Part shown: positions 43,301 to 57,900 of the stretch, piece after piece
How positions within the stretch are numbered: the stretch's first letter is position 1
How the letters are laid out: the number at the start of each line of letters is the position of its first letter
DNA from: Mimachlamys varia
Lineage: Eukaryota > Mollusca > Bivalvia > Pectinida > Pectinidae
DNA: 64,000 nt
Assembly: GCA_947623455.1 (NCBI GenBank)
Contig: OX392532.1
Coordinates: 5,477,501-5,541,500, forward strand
Direction of reading: 5' to 3'
Position numbers and translations under genes: made by a program
Notes under the pieces: model-generated
What the model was told of the DNA's origin: nothing
The model's input: only the letters and a program-made list of their open reading frames with translations
Databases searched by the model: none

Positions 43301-46300
43301 TGGACTATGCACGGGTTTTGGAAATAATAATAAAAATAGTTTCATGATAATTTTCAAATATGGATTTTCTGGTTTTAAAGAAGCCAAACCGTTTTGCTCC
43401 GACACTTTCCCCAAGTTCATGACAATTACGTTTTATGGGAGAGAGAAGCTATCCTCGATATCCATGTGGAAGCGGTCGTCTAGGCTTTCTACATTTTCTA
43501 CACGTGTAGATAGCGAAGGTGAGCACAACGCCTGGATATCGAGTCTGCGGAGTCAACATACCTTCATCTCGTTATCGCTAGGATCGTGTGACACAACTTC
43601 TTTGTCAAGTTCGAACTTGACGTCGGTCTTTTTGGGACCGTCGGTGAGAATACGAATGCTGTTCTCCTCGCGGGTAATGGTCATAGTGGAGCTGGCGGCC
43701 GCCGCAAGCTTCCTCAGTACGAAGTTCACGCCTGCAAAAAAAATATATGATCTATTATAATTATATTTATCACATAACTGACCCATTCAGTTATGTCATA
43801 CGGCCATGTCATAAAAATGGTATTACACACGTGTCATAACACTATTAAGACGTCATAAACAAATGACGTCTTTATGACGTCATATGATTGTCTCGGTAGT
43901 GAAAATCGCACTGTCACAGAAGAAATTTGTCACGAGCCTTTATTAAATGATCTAACTCGTTTAATAAATTCCATATTACATCGACACTCGTGTAAGTTCC
44001 TCTATTGATGTAACTTTAGCTTTCATGTTCGGCCAAGTGATTGGTAGTTTTCTTTTTAGTTTACAGGTGTGCATTGGAATCGATATATTTCAACAAGAAC
44101 TCGATAATTAATTTGAAGATGACAAAAATACATTCCACAATTTAACTCTTTCTGGTGTGTAAATTACAAAAGACCGATGTCATGGTTATTTCTTTGATGG
44201 GAAACTGAGTAGGCACCGTGTATGGGAGAGAGGTGTATTAATTAAGGAGGCGCTGGAAATAGACACAACTGTCGATGTTGGTAGAATTGGGGAAGCAATT
44301 CCAGCCAGCAAAGATCTGAAAAGAATGAAGCGTGGTATAATACAAGAAACCCAATCAGGAACTATGGATTTAATGTGAACGTCTGTTATATAAGCATCAA
44401 ACATCATTCTGTTCCATGTTATAGGACCATAACACGGAACAGAATGATGTTTTTAAATGCTTTTATTTACATTTTCCCATTGGTTTTGATAATAAATTTA
44501 TATTTATATCCTACATTTATTCTGAAAATTTAAGGTAGATTTCTAATGAATGGAACAGCCAACAGCCAGTATCGGCCAGCTATTTCCAACGCTATAATTA
44601 TCGCAGTGACGTCATAATAACCACTCCAGAGTTATGGTCTCATAACACGGAACTGGCCTTGGTAGTGTTATATAGTGGTAATGCAGAGCAAATGTAAATA
44701 TAAATCCTTGACCGTGACGTTGGTACATGTATATATCGATTTAATGGGAACGTCTGTTATAAGTCCTTGACGTTGGTACATTCTGGCCTTGGATTACCTT
44801 CCACATCTGACACAATGACCCTACCAATAGAGGAATGTCCTTCTTTAAAACCAAGTATTTCTGTTGCAAGAATGTGGATAAAAAATGCTATGAAATGAAT
44901 AACAGAAATTGTCCACCAATCATACGCGTAGTAGATATACAACAGAAATTGTCCACCAATCATAGTAGATATACAACAGAAATTGTCCACCAATCAAAGT
45001 AGATATATAACAGAAATTGTCCACCAATCATAGTAGATATACAACAGAAATTGTCCACCAATCATAGAAGATATACAACAGAAATTGTCCATCAATCATA
45101 GCAGATATATAACAAATTGTCCACCAATCATAGTAGATATATAACAGAAATTGTCCACCAATCATAGTAGATATATAACAGAAATTGTCCACCAATCATA
45201 GTGGATATACAACAGAAATTGTCCACCAATCATAGTAGATATATAACAGAAATTGTCAACCAATCATAGTAGATAAACAACAGAAATTGTCCACCAATCA
45301 TAGTAGATATATAACAGAAACTGTCCACCAATCATAGTAGATATATAACAGAAATTGTCCACCAATCATAGTAGATATATAACAGAAATTGTCGACCAAT
45401 CATAGTAGATATACAACAGAAATTGTCCACCAATCATAGTAGATATACAACAGAAATTGTCCATCAATCATAGTAGATATATAACAGAAATTGTCCACCA
45501 ATCATAGTAGATATACAACAGAAATTGTCCATCAATCATAGTAGATATATAACAGAAATTGTCAACCAATCATAGTAGATAAACAACAGAAATTGTCCAC
45601 CAATCATAGTAGATATATAACAGAAACTGTCCACCAATCATAGTAGATATATAACAGAAATTGTCGACCAATCATAGTAGATATATAACAGAAACTGTCC
45701 ACCAATCATAGTAGATATACAACAGAAATTGTCCACCAATCATAGTAGATATACAACAGAAATTGTCCATCAATCATAGTAGATATATAACAGAAATTGT
45801 CCACCAATCATAGTAGATATATAACATAAATTGTCCACCAATCATAGTCGATATATAACAGAAATTGTCCACCAATCATAGTAGATATACAACAGAAATT
45901 GTCTACCAATCATAGTGGATATACAACAGAAATTGTCCACCAATCATAGTAGATATATAACAGAAATTGTCTACCAATCATAGTAGATATATAACAAATT
46001 GTCCATCAATCATAGTAGATATATAACAGAAACTGTCCACCAATCATAGTAGATATACAACAGAAATTGTCTACCAATCATAGTAGATATACAACAGAAA
46101 TTGTCCATCAATCATAGTAGATATATAACATAAATTGTCCACCAATCATAGTAGATATATAACAGAAATTGTCCACCAATCATAGTCGATATATAACAGA
46201 AATTGTCCACCAATCATAGTAGATATATAACAGAAATTGTCCACCAATCATAGTAGATATCCAACAGAAATTGTCCACCAATCATAGTCGATATATAACA

Positions 46301-48895
46301 GAAATTGTCCACCAATCATAGTAGATATATAACAGAAATTGTCCACCAATCATAGTAGATATATAACAGAAATTGTCCACCAATCATAGTAGATATATAA
46401 CAAATTGTCCACCAATCATAGTAGATATATAACAAATTGTCCACCAATCATAGTAGATATATAACAGAAATTGTCCACCAATCATAGTAGATATATAACA
46501 GAAATTGTCCACCAATCATAGTAGATATATAACAGAAATTGTCCACCAATCATAGTCGATATATAACAGAAATTGTCCACCAATCATAGTAGATATATAA
46601 CAGAAATTGTCCACCAATCATAGTAGATATATAACAGAAATTGTCCACCAATCATAGTAGATATATAACAGAAATTGTCCACCAATCATAGTCGATATAT
46701 AACAGAAATTGTCCACCAATCATAGTAGATATATAACAGAAATTGTCCACCAATCATAGTAGATATATAACAGAAATTGTCCACCAATCATAGTAGATAT
46801 ATAACAAATTGTCCACCAATCATAGTAGATATATAACAAATTGTCCACCAATCATAGTAGATATATAACAAATTGTCCACCAATCATAGTAGATATATAA
46901 CAGAAATTGTCCACCAATCATAGTAGATATATAACAGAAACTGTCCACCAATCATAGTAGATATACAACAGAAATTGTCTACCAATCATAGTAGATATAC
47001 AACAGAAATTGTCCATCAATCATAGTAGATATATAACATAAATTGTCCACCAATCATAGTAGATATATAACAGAAATTGTCCACCAATCATAGTCGATAT
47101 ATAACAGAAATTGTCCACCAATCATAGTAGATATATAACAGAAATTGTCCACCAATCATAGTAGATATACAACAGAAATTGTCCACCAATCATAGTCGAT
47201 ATATAACAGAAATTGTCCACCAATCATAGTAGATATATAACAGAAATTGTCCACCAATCATAGTAGATATACAACAGAAATTGTCCACCAATCTTAGTAG
47301 ATATATAACAGAAATTGTCCACCAATCATAGTAGATATATAACAGAAATTGTCCACCAATCATAGTAGATATACAACAGAAATTGTCCACCAATCATAGT
47401 AGATATACAACAGAAATTGTCCACCAATCATAGTAGATATATAACAGAAATTGTCCACCAATCATAGTAGATATATAACAGAAATTGTCCACCAATCATA
47501 GTAGATATACAACAGAAATTGTCCACCAATCTTAGTAGATATATAACAGAAATTGTCCACCAATCATAGTAGATATATAACAGAAATTGTCCACCAATCT
47601 TAGTAGATATATAACAGAAATTGTCCACCAATCATAGTAGATATACAACAGAAATTGTCCACCAATCTTAGTAGATATATAACAGAAATTGTCCACCAAT
47701 CATAGTAGATATATAACAGAAATTGTCCACCAATCATAGTAGATATACAACAGAAATTGTCCACCAATCATAGTAGATATACAACAGAAATTGTCCACCA
47801 ATCTTAGTAGATATATAACAGAAATTGTCCACCAATCATAGTAGATATATAACAGAAATTGTCCACCAATCATAGTAGATATATAACAAATTGTCCACCA
47901 ATCATAGTAGATATATAACAAATTGTCCACCAATCATAGTAGATATATAACAGAAATTGTCCACCAATCATAGTAGATATATAACAGAAATTGTCCACCA
48001 ATCATAGTAGATATATAACAGAAATTGTCCACCAATCATAGTCGATATATAACAGAAATTGTCCACCAATCATAGTAGATATATAACAGAAATTGTCCAC
48101 CAATCATAGTAGATATATAACAGAAATTGTCCACCAATCATAGTAGATATATAACAGAAATTGTCCACCAATCATAGTAGATATATAACAGAAATTGTCC
48201 ACCAATCATAGTAGATATATAACAGAAATTGTCCACCAATCATAGTAGATATATAACAAATTGTCCACCAATCATAGTAGATATATAACAGAAATTGTCC
48301 ACCAATCATAGTAGATATATAACAGAAATTGTCCACCAATCATAGTAGATATATAACAGAAATTGTCCACCAATCATAGTAGATATATAACAGAAATTGT
48401 CCACCAATCATAGTAGATATATAACAGAAATTGTCCACCAATCATAGTAGATATATAACAGAAATTGTCCACCAATCATAGTAGATATATAACAAATTGT
48501 CCACCAATCATAGTAGATATATAACAGAAATTGTCCACCAATCATAGTAGATATATAACAGAAACTGTCCACCAATCATAGTAGATATATAACAGAAATT
48601 GTCCACCAATCATAGTAGATATATAACAGAAATTGTCCACAAATCGTAGTAGATATATAACAGAAATTGTCCACCAATCATAGTAGATATACAACAGAAA
48701 TTGTCCACCAACCATAGTAGATATATAACAGAAATTGTCCACCAATCATAGTAGATATATAACAGAAATTGTCCACCAATCATAGTAGATATACTACATG
48801 TATTTACTCACCAGTCGTAATTGGACTCGACAATAAACTACTAAATATATACAAAGAAGGTCCAACAACTTCAGCACTTTTAAGACAAATATTGT

Positions 48896-48936
<41 letters not shown>

Positions 48937-51900
48937 GGGATGATGATGTGTTTTGTTTTGTTTCTGTTCGGGTGTGTATATAAGCTTGTACAAGTTGATA
49001 CTATATGTTTTAAAGAGTATGCTGGAAGGACATGACTGTATCTATGTGGCGCGACACTACAAATGCAGGTTGATGATTCACACACGATGAATTAGCTGAT
49101 TGGAGTGATGTATTGGTAACTATACACTACGTGTTTCATTGACATCTGGTGTTTCTCTGTAAACAGACTCAACGTGTACTGATTAGGGGGTATATACATG
49201 TATGTGTCATCGGTCGTTAAAGGCACGTGGATATGAGTGTGTGTAGAGGGTAGGGGCACAACGATATAGATGCGAGGGAGGGGCACAATGTCTAAGGGTG
49301 AAGAGTGTCGGTGTTCATGTGAACGTTTATACGTGTACACGTGTACATGAAGATGAGAATATACTCATTATGTTTCAGTGCCAATTAATGGCCATTATTA
49401 TGGGCAGGACACCGGAAGATACTCGTTAAGGCAAATCCAAAACATACACGCTGTAACACAGGATCCACAGAGTGTTGGGATGAAATACGCGGGATGGGCT
49501 TACCCAGGATCCGCCACCACAGTTGATCAGACTATGCTTTTTAACACAGGGACATGATAATGTGCTTACCGAAAAAGGTAGCCCATGTTGATTTACACAA
49601 ATTACCAAGCCTGTGACAGGTGCGTGTGTAGTAGACGTCCCCTGTGTAGTATATGACTGCGATACATATAATAACAGGTAGCCTAATTTCGTTCACCTAT
49701 TCATGAATATATCAACTACTTCGAGTACATTGTAACCGTAACGGCCTTACAGTACATTGTAACCGTAACGGCCTTACAGTACATTGTAACCGTAACGACA
49801 TTACAGTACATTGTAACCGTAACGGCCTTACTGTACATTGTAACCGTAACGGCCTTACTGTACATTGTAACCATAACGGCCTTACAGTACATTGTAACCG
49901 TAACGACATTACAGTACATTGTAACTATAACGGCCTTACAGTACATTGTAACCGTAACGACCTTACTGTACATTGTAACCGTAACTACCTTACAGTACAT
50001 TGTAACCGTAACGACCTTACAGTACATTGTAACCGTAACGACCTTACAGTACATTGTAACCGTAACGACATTACAGTACATTGTAACTATAACGGCCTTA
50101 CAGTACATTGTAACCGTATCGACCTTACAGTACATTGTAACTATAACGGCCTTACAGTACATTGTAAATGTAACGACCTTACAGTACATTGTAACCGTAA
50201 CGACCTTACAGTACATTGTAACCGTAACGGCCTTACAGTACATTGTAACCGTAACGGCCTTACAGTACATTGTAACTATAACGGCCTTACAGTACATTGT
50301 AACCGTAACGGCCTTACAGTACATTGTAACCGTAACGGCCTTACGGTACATTGTAACTATAACGGCCTTACAGTACATTGTAACTATAACGGCCTTACAG
50401 TACATTGTAACCGTATCGACCTTACAGTATATTGTAACTATAACGGCCTTACAGTACACTGTAACCGTAACGACCTTACAGTACATTGTAACTGTAACGA
50501 CCTTACAGTACATTGTAACGACCTTACAGTACATTGTAACCGTATCGACCTTACAGTACATTGTAACGACCTTACAGTACATTGTAACCGTAACTACCTT
50601 ACAGTACATTGTAACCGCAACGACCTTACTGTACATTGTAACCGCAACGACCTTACAGTACATTGTAACCGTAACTACCTTACAGTACATTGTAACCGCA
50701 ACGACCTTACTGTACATTGTAACCGTAACGACCTTACAGTACATTGTAACCGCAACGACCTTACTGTACATTGTAACCGTAACTACCTTACAGTACATTG
50801 TAACCGTAACGACCTTACAGTACATTGTAACCGTAACGACCTTACAGTACATTGTAACCGTAACGACATTACAGTACATTGTAACCGTAACGGCCTTACA
50901 GTACATTGTAACCGTAACGGCCTTACAGTACATTGTAACTATAACGGCCTTACAGTACATTGTAACCGTAACGGCCTTACAGTACATTGTAACCGTAACG
51001 GCCTTACAGTACATTGTAACTATAACGGCCTTACAGTACATTGTAACTATAACGGCCTTACAGTACATTGTAACCGTATCGACCTTACAGTACATTGTAA
51101 CTATAACGGCCTTACAGTACACTGTTACCGTAACGACCTTACAGTACATTGTAACTGTAACGACCTTACAGTACATTGTAACCGTATCGACCTTACGGTA
51201 CATTGTAACCGTAACGACCTTACAGTACATTGTAACTGTAACGACCTTACAGTACATTGTAACTGTAACGACCTTACAGTACATTGTAACTGTAACGGCC
51301 TTACATTACATTGTAACCGTAACGACCTATACAGTATACATGTAGCTTTACAGCTGTAGTGAGGAGGTACACAAACACCGCAATAGGATGTTTTGCGGGG
51401 AAATGGAGTTAGAAAACGAGACCATCCGACCGCTCTACAAACTTTGCTTCCGAGTTCCGTTTGACACACAACTACCAATTTAAGTATTTACACTCCAGGA
51501 TCTGGTATTACCTTTAGACCAAATGCTTGACACAAGGGCTGGTCACAGACACTACTGAACCGGAGATAGAAAAATGAACGACCAAACCGCGGTTCAAACC
51601 CAGGCCCTCCGAACTTTAGACGGGCGCTCTTCCATTTATAAGTTATCTTAAGGGCTTAAACTTTGTTACATATCAATGCTGGCTCCTGCCACCACTTTAT
51701 TATGTCCCACAGGAGTTCTTTGTCCGACAAGTTACCTGTGGCATATGTGTGTGTGTATACCGTACATATCATATAGATAGCGGGACCCGTGTTTGACATA
51801 TGTGTACACGAACATGAACATACATTTGTACTTGCTAGTGCTCGATAAAGGCCAGTCTGATGCCACTCGAGATATGATTTGAAATATATATATATATACA

Positions 51901-54900
51901 ATGTATATATAAGCAAGTACCGTCTATCGGCAAAGTGTTGTCTCTAGCTATAATATCTAGATTATGTCAAAATATCGGTCATTTCCACACTTTGGGACAA
52001 GTGGTAAAGGAGTCTGACATTCTGCTACCATTAGTCCTCCACATCTCTAGGTCGCGGACTTTGCAAAGTCTGTCCTTAAATGACTATAGCAGCTGTGTTA
52101 CTGTATGGTATAAAACCAAAATCTCTTCTTGCCAAAATCGACAGAATCTGGACAAAACAGTCTACGGATGTTTTGACAAGTTTTGTGTTGAGGCCAGTTT
52201 GAGTTCGACGCTCTCATACTTCATGTATGACAGGTTTTCCTCCGCGCAGTACTTTACTACATGTAACAAAAATCGACAACGGCCGCGTCGACTGTTATCA
52301 TCATTGTGAAACTTGTATTGATCCTGTCTTTCATGTTATTATTAGACCAATACATTAGACCCTTAATTCATGTATTGCTCCAGGCCGAACAACGCATTAC
52401 TGTACTCGATAGTGACAAACGACAGTGTGATCACGCTATTAACTCTACTCGTTAGTGTGACAAACGACAGTGTGATCACGCTATTAACTCTACTCGGTGG
52501 TGTGACAAACGACTGTGTGGTGACCACGCTATTAACTCTACTCGATATTGTGACAAACGACAGTGTGATCACGCTATTAACTCTACTCGATAGTGTGACA
52601 AACGACAGTGTGGTGATCACGCTATTAACTCTACCCGATAGTGTGACAAACGGCAGTGTGATGATCACGCTATTAACTCTACTCGATAGTGACAAACGGC
52701 AGTGTGGTGATCACGCTATTAACTCTACTCGATAGTGTGACAAACGACAGTGTGATCATGCTATTAACTCTACTCGATAGTGATAAACGACAGTGTGATC
52801 ATGCTATTAACTCTACTCGATAGTGATAAACGACAGTGTGATCATGCTATTAACTCTACTCGATAGTGATAAACGACAGTGTGATCATGCTATTAACTCT
52901 ACTCGATAGTGTGACAAACGACAGTGTGATCATGCTATTAACTCTACTAGATAGTGATAAACGACAGTGTGACCACGCTAGTGGCGTTGCTAGATGTTAA
53001 GGGAAATGCATGCCTGTGGGTCCGGGGGCGAAGGCCTGGTGGGGGTCTGGGGGAGAAACCCCGTGAAGCTGACGGAAAATTATCACAGTGCTTATTTTTT
53101 GCGTATCAAGCATGCACGGAAGCTACGCCACTGAACGCGAAGAAGCGTAAACGCAATTTACAACGCAATTTACCTTGTGCTACACTGGATTTACGATCTC
53201 AAAAATTAAACAAAATAAAAAGTCAATCCTTTAAAAACTGTACTTGAGAACGTGCCAAATTTCTATGACGTCGACAACAATACATGTTGGCGGAGCTATG
53301 CGAAAAATAAATGTGGGCGGAGCTTTCCAAATTATCCAGTTCGAGTCACAATGGACATGGGCGGAGCTCGCCATGGCTTATGCAAACTCCATGCTGTTAC
53401 ATTTATTAAACCATTTTCAAGTATGTAAGTTTTAAAATGAAATACAATGGATATGTCCGCAGATGGGGCTAAATTGAGTAGAAAAGTTGTAAACTATTTA
53501 CACTGTAAACATATGAACTAACCCTTTATTTTTATTAGTTTATGAGATCATAAACCAAATGGACCAGTTCGCGTTCACGCAAATTTACCTCGTGCTCCAT
53601 TGAATTTATGATCTCACAAACTAAACAAATGGTGAATACACCTTAACGAAAAATAGTGTAGTTCACTGCGTATTATCTAAATTCACCCAATTCGTATCAG
53701 CCACTTTGACGTCAGAGCCACTCGTTTCGAAAGGCTTTTCTTTGTGAAACATTTGAACATTATTATTAATGTTTTACATTTTTAAATATAGATGTAATGA
53801 TTTAAATCATATTGACGGTGTTACGCATTTTACGGGTGGAATGCCCGCAGTTGGCAACAAATAAATTCACTATGGTACGCCTGAAGGTTCAATCCATAAT
53901 TAAGTGTCGTTTGCTAAATTGCGACACATATATGTACTCATGAGAATTCTTGCTATTAGATTGAAGATTTTGTCATGAATCACAATCTACGTTTCATTTT
54001 ACGCACGCATTTACGATGGTTGATTTTTTTTCGGCTCTTTCTAGGGTGGAAAATATGACCCGATAACTTGCATTTGCTATGTCGGAATAGTAAAATAAAC
54101 GAGTTTCCACGTGTTTGGTTTTACCGATAACAGACAACAGTTACTCTGTTATCGTAACGACATTGTTGGCGTATCACATCCTTCGGGCTCTTGAGCAGTG
54201 CGCATTGTTACATGTACGTACACCTGGATATGAAACAGAATTGCGTACGGAATCCGTTCGTGAACATGTAAAATCCAAACATTTGCACACACCGTGAGTC
54301 AGCCCGAGCTACACACTACAGCAGATAAAGTCCCATACAAGGAAATCAATAACTAGACCGAAACTTCAAAAACTCTTAAACATGTGTACACATCTGGCAA
54401 CCACGCCACATGTTAACTTATTCAATTGTTGGAGAAAATGTGTTTGTCTTCACTAACGCAATATGACACATACATGAACCACAAACCACAAACCAACTAC
54501 ATCACATACGACAAACGACACATGACACTTTATACACAAACCACGAACCAGACTAGACTTACACATCATCAACTACAGTACATGCTAACATAGACAAATG
54601 CACTAACTCTACTAAACGAACCAAACCTGATTCACCACTCACAGTACCAAACCTGATATGCCACTAACCAAACACGAAACACCACTAACCAAATCTGATA
54701 CACCACTAACCAAACCTGATACACCACTAACCAAACCTGAAACACCACTAACCAAGCCTGATACACCACTGACCAAACCTGATACGCCACTAACCAAACC
54801 TGATACACCACTAACCAAACCTGATACACCACTAACCAAACCTGATACGCCATTAACCAAACCTGATACACCACCAACCAAACCTGATACACCACTAACC

Positions 54901-57900
54901 AAACCTGATACGCCACTAACGAAAACTGATCCATCACTCGCCACATCCGTATACCACTTAAGCTTAAGATAGCCAAAAATCACACTTTATTTACAATTAA
55001 TGAAACACAACCTATCACTATTATGTACATTTATAAAGCTATCACAACTTGATAACTACTTATTAACAAGACACTAACTAAACTTCACACTTCATGAATT
55101 AAATTTGATACAGTCCTACTCAAACTTGACACTCTAACAATTAAATTTGAAATCCACCTATCTAATTGACACAAAACTTTAGCTTTTGATACACCAGTTG
55201 CCGAAATTGATATACTAAAGTAACTAATTTCAATATAACAGTTGCTACATTCGATAACCGCAAATTTAAAGTACTGCGCTTTATAGAACTTGACAACTAT
55301 ATTATCAAACAAAAGATACTACTAAGTAACAAAACTGTACAGTCGAGCAACGTTTATCCCGAAATCATTATTCCGGAAATCTCGTAATCCGGACGAAAAT
55401 ATGCGGGAACGGATTGCCACAAGGGTGTCCGGATTAACGAGGTTTGACTGCATATAAATGGGAAATTACCATACTTGGTTCACAAATCTGAGGTACCCAC
55501 TTACAAAATGTATACATTAGAAAAAGACTCAGGTCAGCTAGATAAAACACAATGAAGGAAAACTGTTTTTTTACTTAATGCCAGACTTATAAACTTGTCC
55601 GTTCGGATAAATACTGATTCCCTTGTTTGGGGTCAACATCCTCTCAACAGCTAAGGTCACATCAGTATAAAGACATGATAATGTAGCATTATAGGACATG
55701 AGTATGTTAATGCTGCCAAACTGTCATCTCGGGCTTACCAAGTCACACCGAATGTTACTACAGCAGACAGGAGTGTATTAAAGATAAATAGTTCAGGTTA
55801 ACCAACACTGTGATTTGTGGGTTGATAATACGGCATTGTACATGTACATGTTCTGTACAAACAGTCCTACGATATCCCATGTTTTACGATTATACTGTAG
55901 TGTGCAAAATAAGTGTGATCACATAAAGATGGTAGACACTGTAGATCTACTATACATTATGTATCAGGACAACATTACCTGAAAGTATTTAAAACTTTTC
56001 AAAACTGGTAAAATATACCTGAAATATTTCTAAGGGTATTACAGTCGACCACCGAACGTAGTTACCAACTTGTGGCTATTATTATACGTATGTAATTAAA
56101 AGGTATCCAAGAACTTAAAATGAAACGTGACCAAGAAGATCCAAACGACTAAGCGTTTGAATAAACCAAGAAGTTACCGAAAAAACCTTCTCTATACAGC
56201 ACGGTGATGTTTATCATATAACTCTTTAAAGATACTGCACAGTAATACATAACGCACTTTTAATTCCCTTTTACTAGCTTTCCGGGCGGCCGAGTGATTG
56301 TTGATCACTCGGTTAGGGAACTGATGGCAGTCACAGGGAGCTGAGAATTTGTTACAGCTAGTTTTGGACTTAAAATATGGTGTTTAAGAGTAGTTTTACA
56401 CTTTGGGGGGAGGAGGGGGGGAGGTTAAGATCAATTTTCGATAAAAAATGCCCCCTCAATGGTCATAAAAGCTGTCTTTAACCCCCCAAAAGTGTAAAAT
56501 TATTACTAAACTCAATAGTTTAGGTCCAAAACTAGCTGTAACAAATTCTCGGGTCCCTGTGATGGCAGCGGTAGTATTTCCATCAGTTACAAGTCAGTGA
56601 ATTTTAACTGAAAACGAAAAAGAAAATATAGGGAGGAAATAACACTACAACTACATGTACATTGTAGGAGGGAAACGTTCCATCCATGTCCGCGCATTGG
56701 CATTCGAGACAGCTATTAGACTGTAAAATCGATCATTTTTAATCAATTAAACATCGGGATGAGAAGGAAGCATGCAGAGACAGTCGACTATCACTCTGCA
56801 CATGACGATCACATGACTTGTTTGCTTCAGTCCTAGTTTTCATTCTAGTAAAACAGCTGTCTAGTCTCTCTTTAATTCGCAATGTAACTCGATCAGGTCG
56901 AAGTACAAATATCTACACTAAACAATGACATTATACACATTGTAATTACGTGCTGGCAATATTCCAACAAACCTCGTTGACTTAATTCTAAATTAAATGT
57001 ACTGCAATATGACTTTTAAAATTTCGCAAGCAGTGTCCGTATTAGGTAGGATAAGCACATGATTTTGTATACGATAGAATATATGTGGGTATGACTGTGT
57101 AAAATGAGTGGCCTTATCGAGTTACACTGTTAAGATTTATATATCACGTTAAATATGTCCGACTCCCTGTATTCGTAGAGTCGATCTCGCCTCATACTCC
57201 ATAAATATATCATTGCCAACATTGCCCTTTCACCTCGGCCCCTTAAAACGATACGAACGATACGACGCGCAGTTGCCCTTTCTCAGGGCCCTGTGTACGA
57301 TCACCCCGCCTATCCCGGCCCTGTGTACGATCACCCCCTCCTATCCCGGCCCTGTCTACGATCACCCCCTCCTATCCCGGCCCTGTGTACGATCACCCCC
57401 TCCTATCCCGGCCCTGTGTACGATCACCCCCTCCTATCCCGGCCCTGTGTACGATCACCCCCTCCTATCCCGGCCCTGTCTACGATCACCCCCTCCTATC
57501 CCGGCCCTGTTTACAATCACCCCCTCCTATCCCGGCCCTGTCTACGATCACCCCCTCCTATCCCGGCCCTGTCTACGATCACCCCCTCCTATCCCGGCCC
57601 TGTCTACGATCACCCCCTCCTATCCCGGCCCTGTGTACGATCACCCCCTCCTATCCCGGCCCTGTCTACGATCACCCCCTCCTATCCCGGCCCTGTGTAC
57701 GATCACCCCCTCCTATCCCGGCCCTGTCTACGATCACCCCCTCCTATCCCGGCCCTGTTTACAATCACCCCCTCCTATCCCGGCCCTGTCTACGATCACC
57801 CCCTCCTATCCCGGCCCTGTCTACGATCACCCCCTCCTATCCCGGCCCTGTGTACGATCACCCCCTCCTATCCTGGCCCTGTCTACGATCACCCCCTCCT

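Noticed and set aside
44890..48795. CRISPR-like array
   Set aside because: Units are contiguous with no unique spacers, in a eukaryotic intron; it is a minisatellite. The same applies to the other arrays.
49716..51284. 522-codon minus-strand frame
   Set aside because: A pure 27-bp repeat within FABP intron 1; openness follows from the period.
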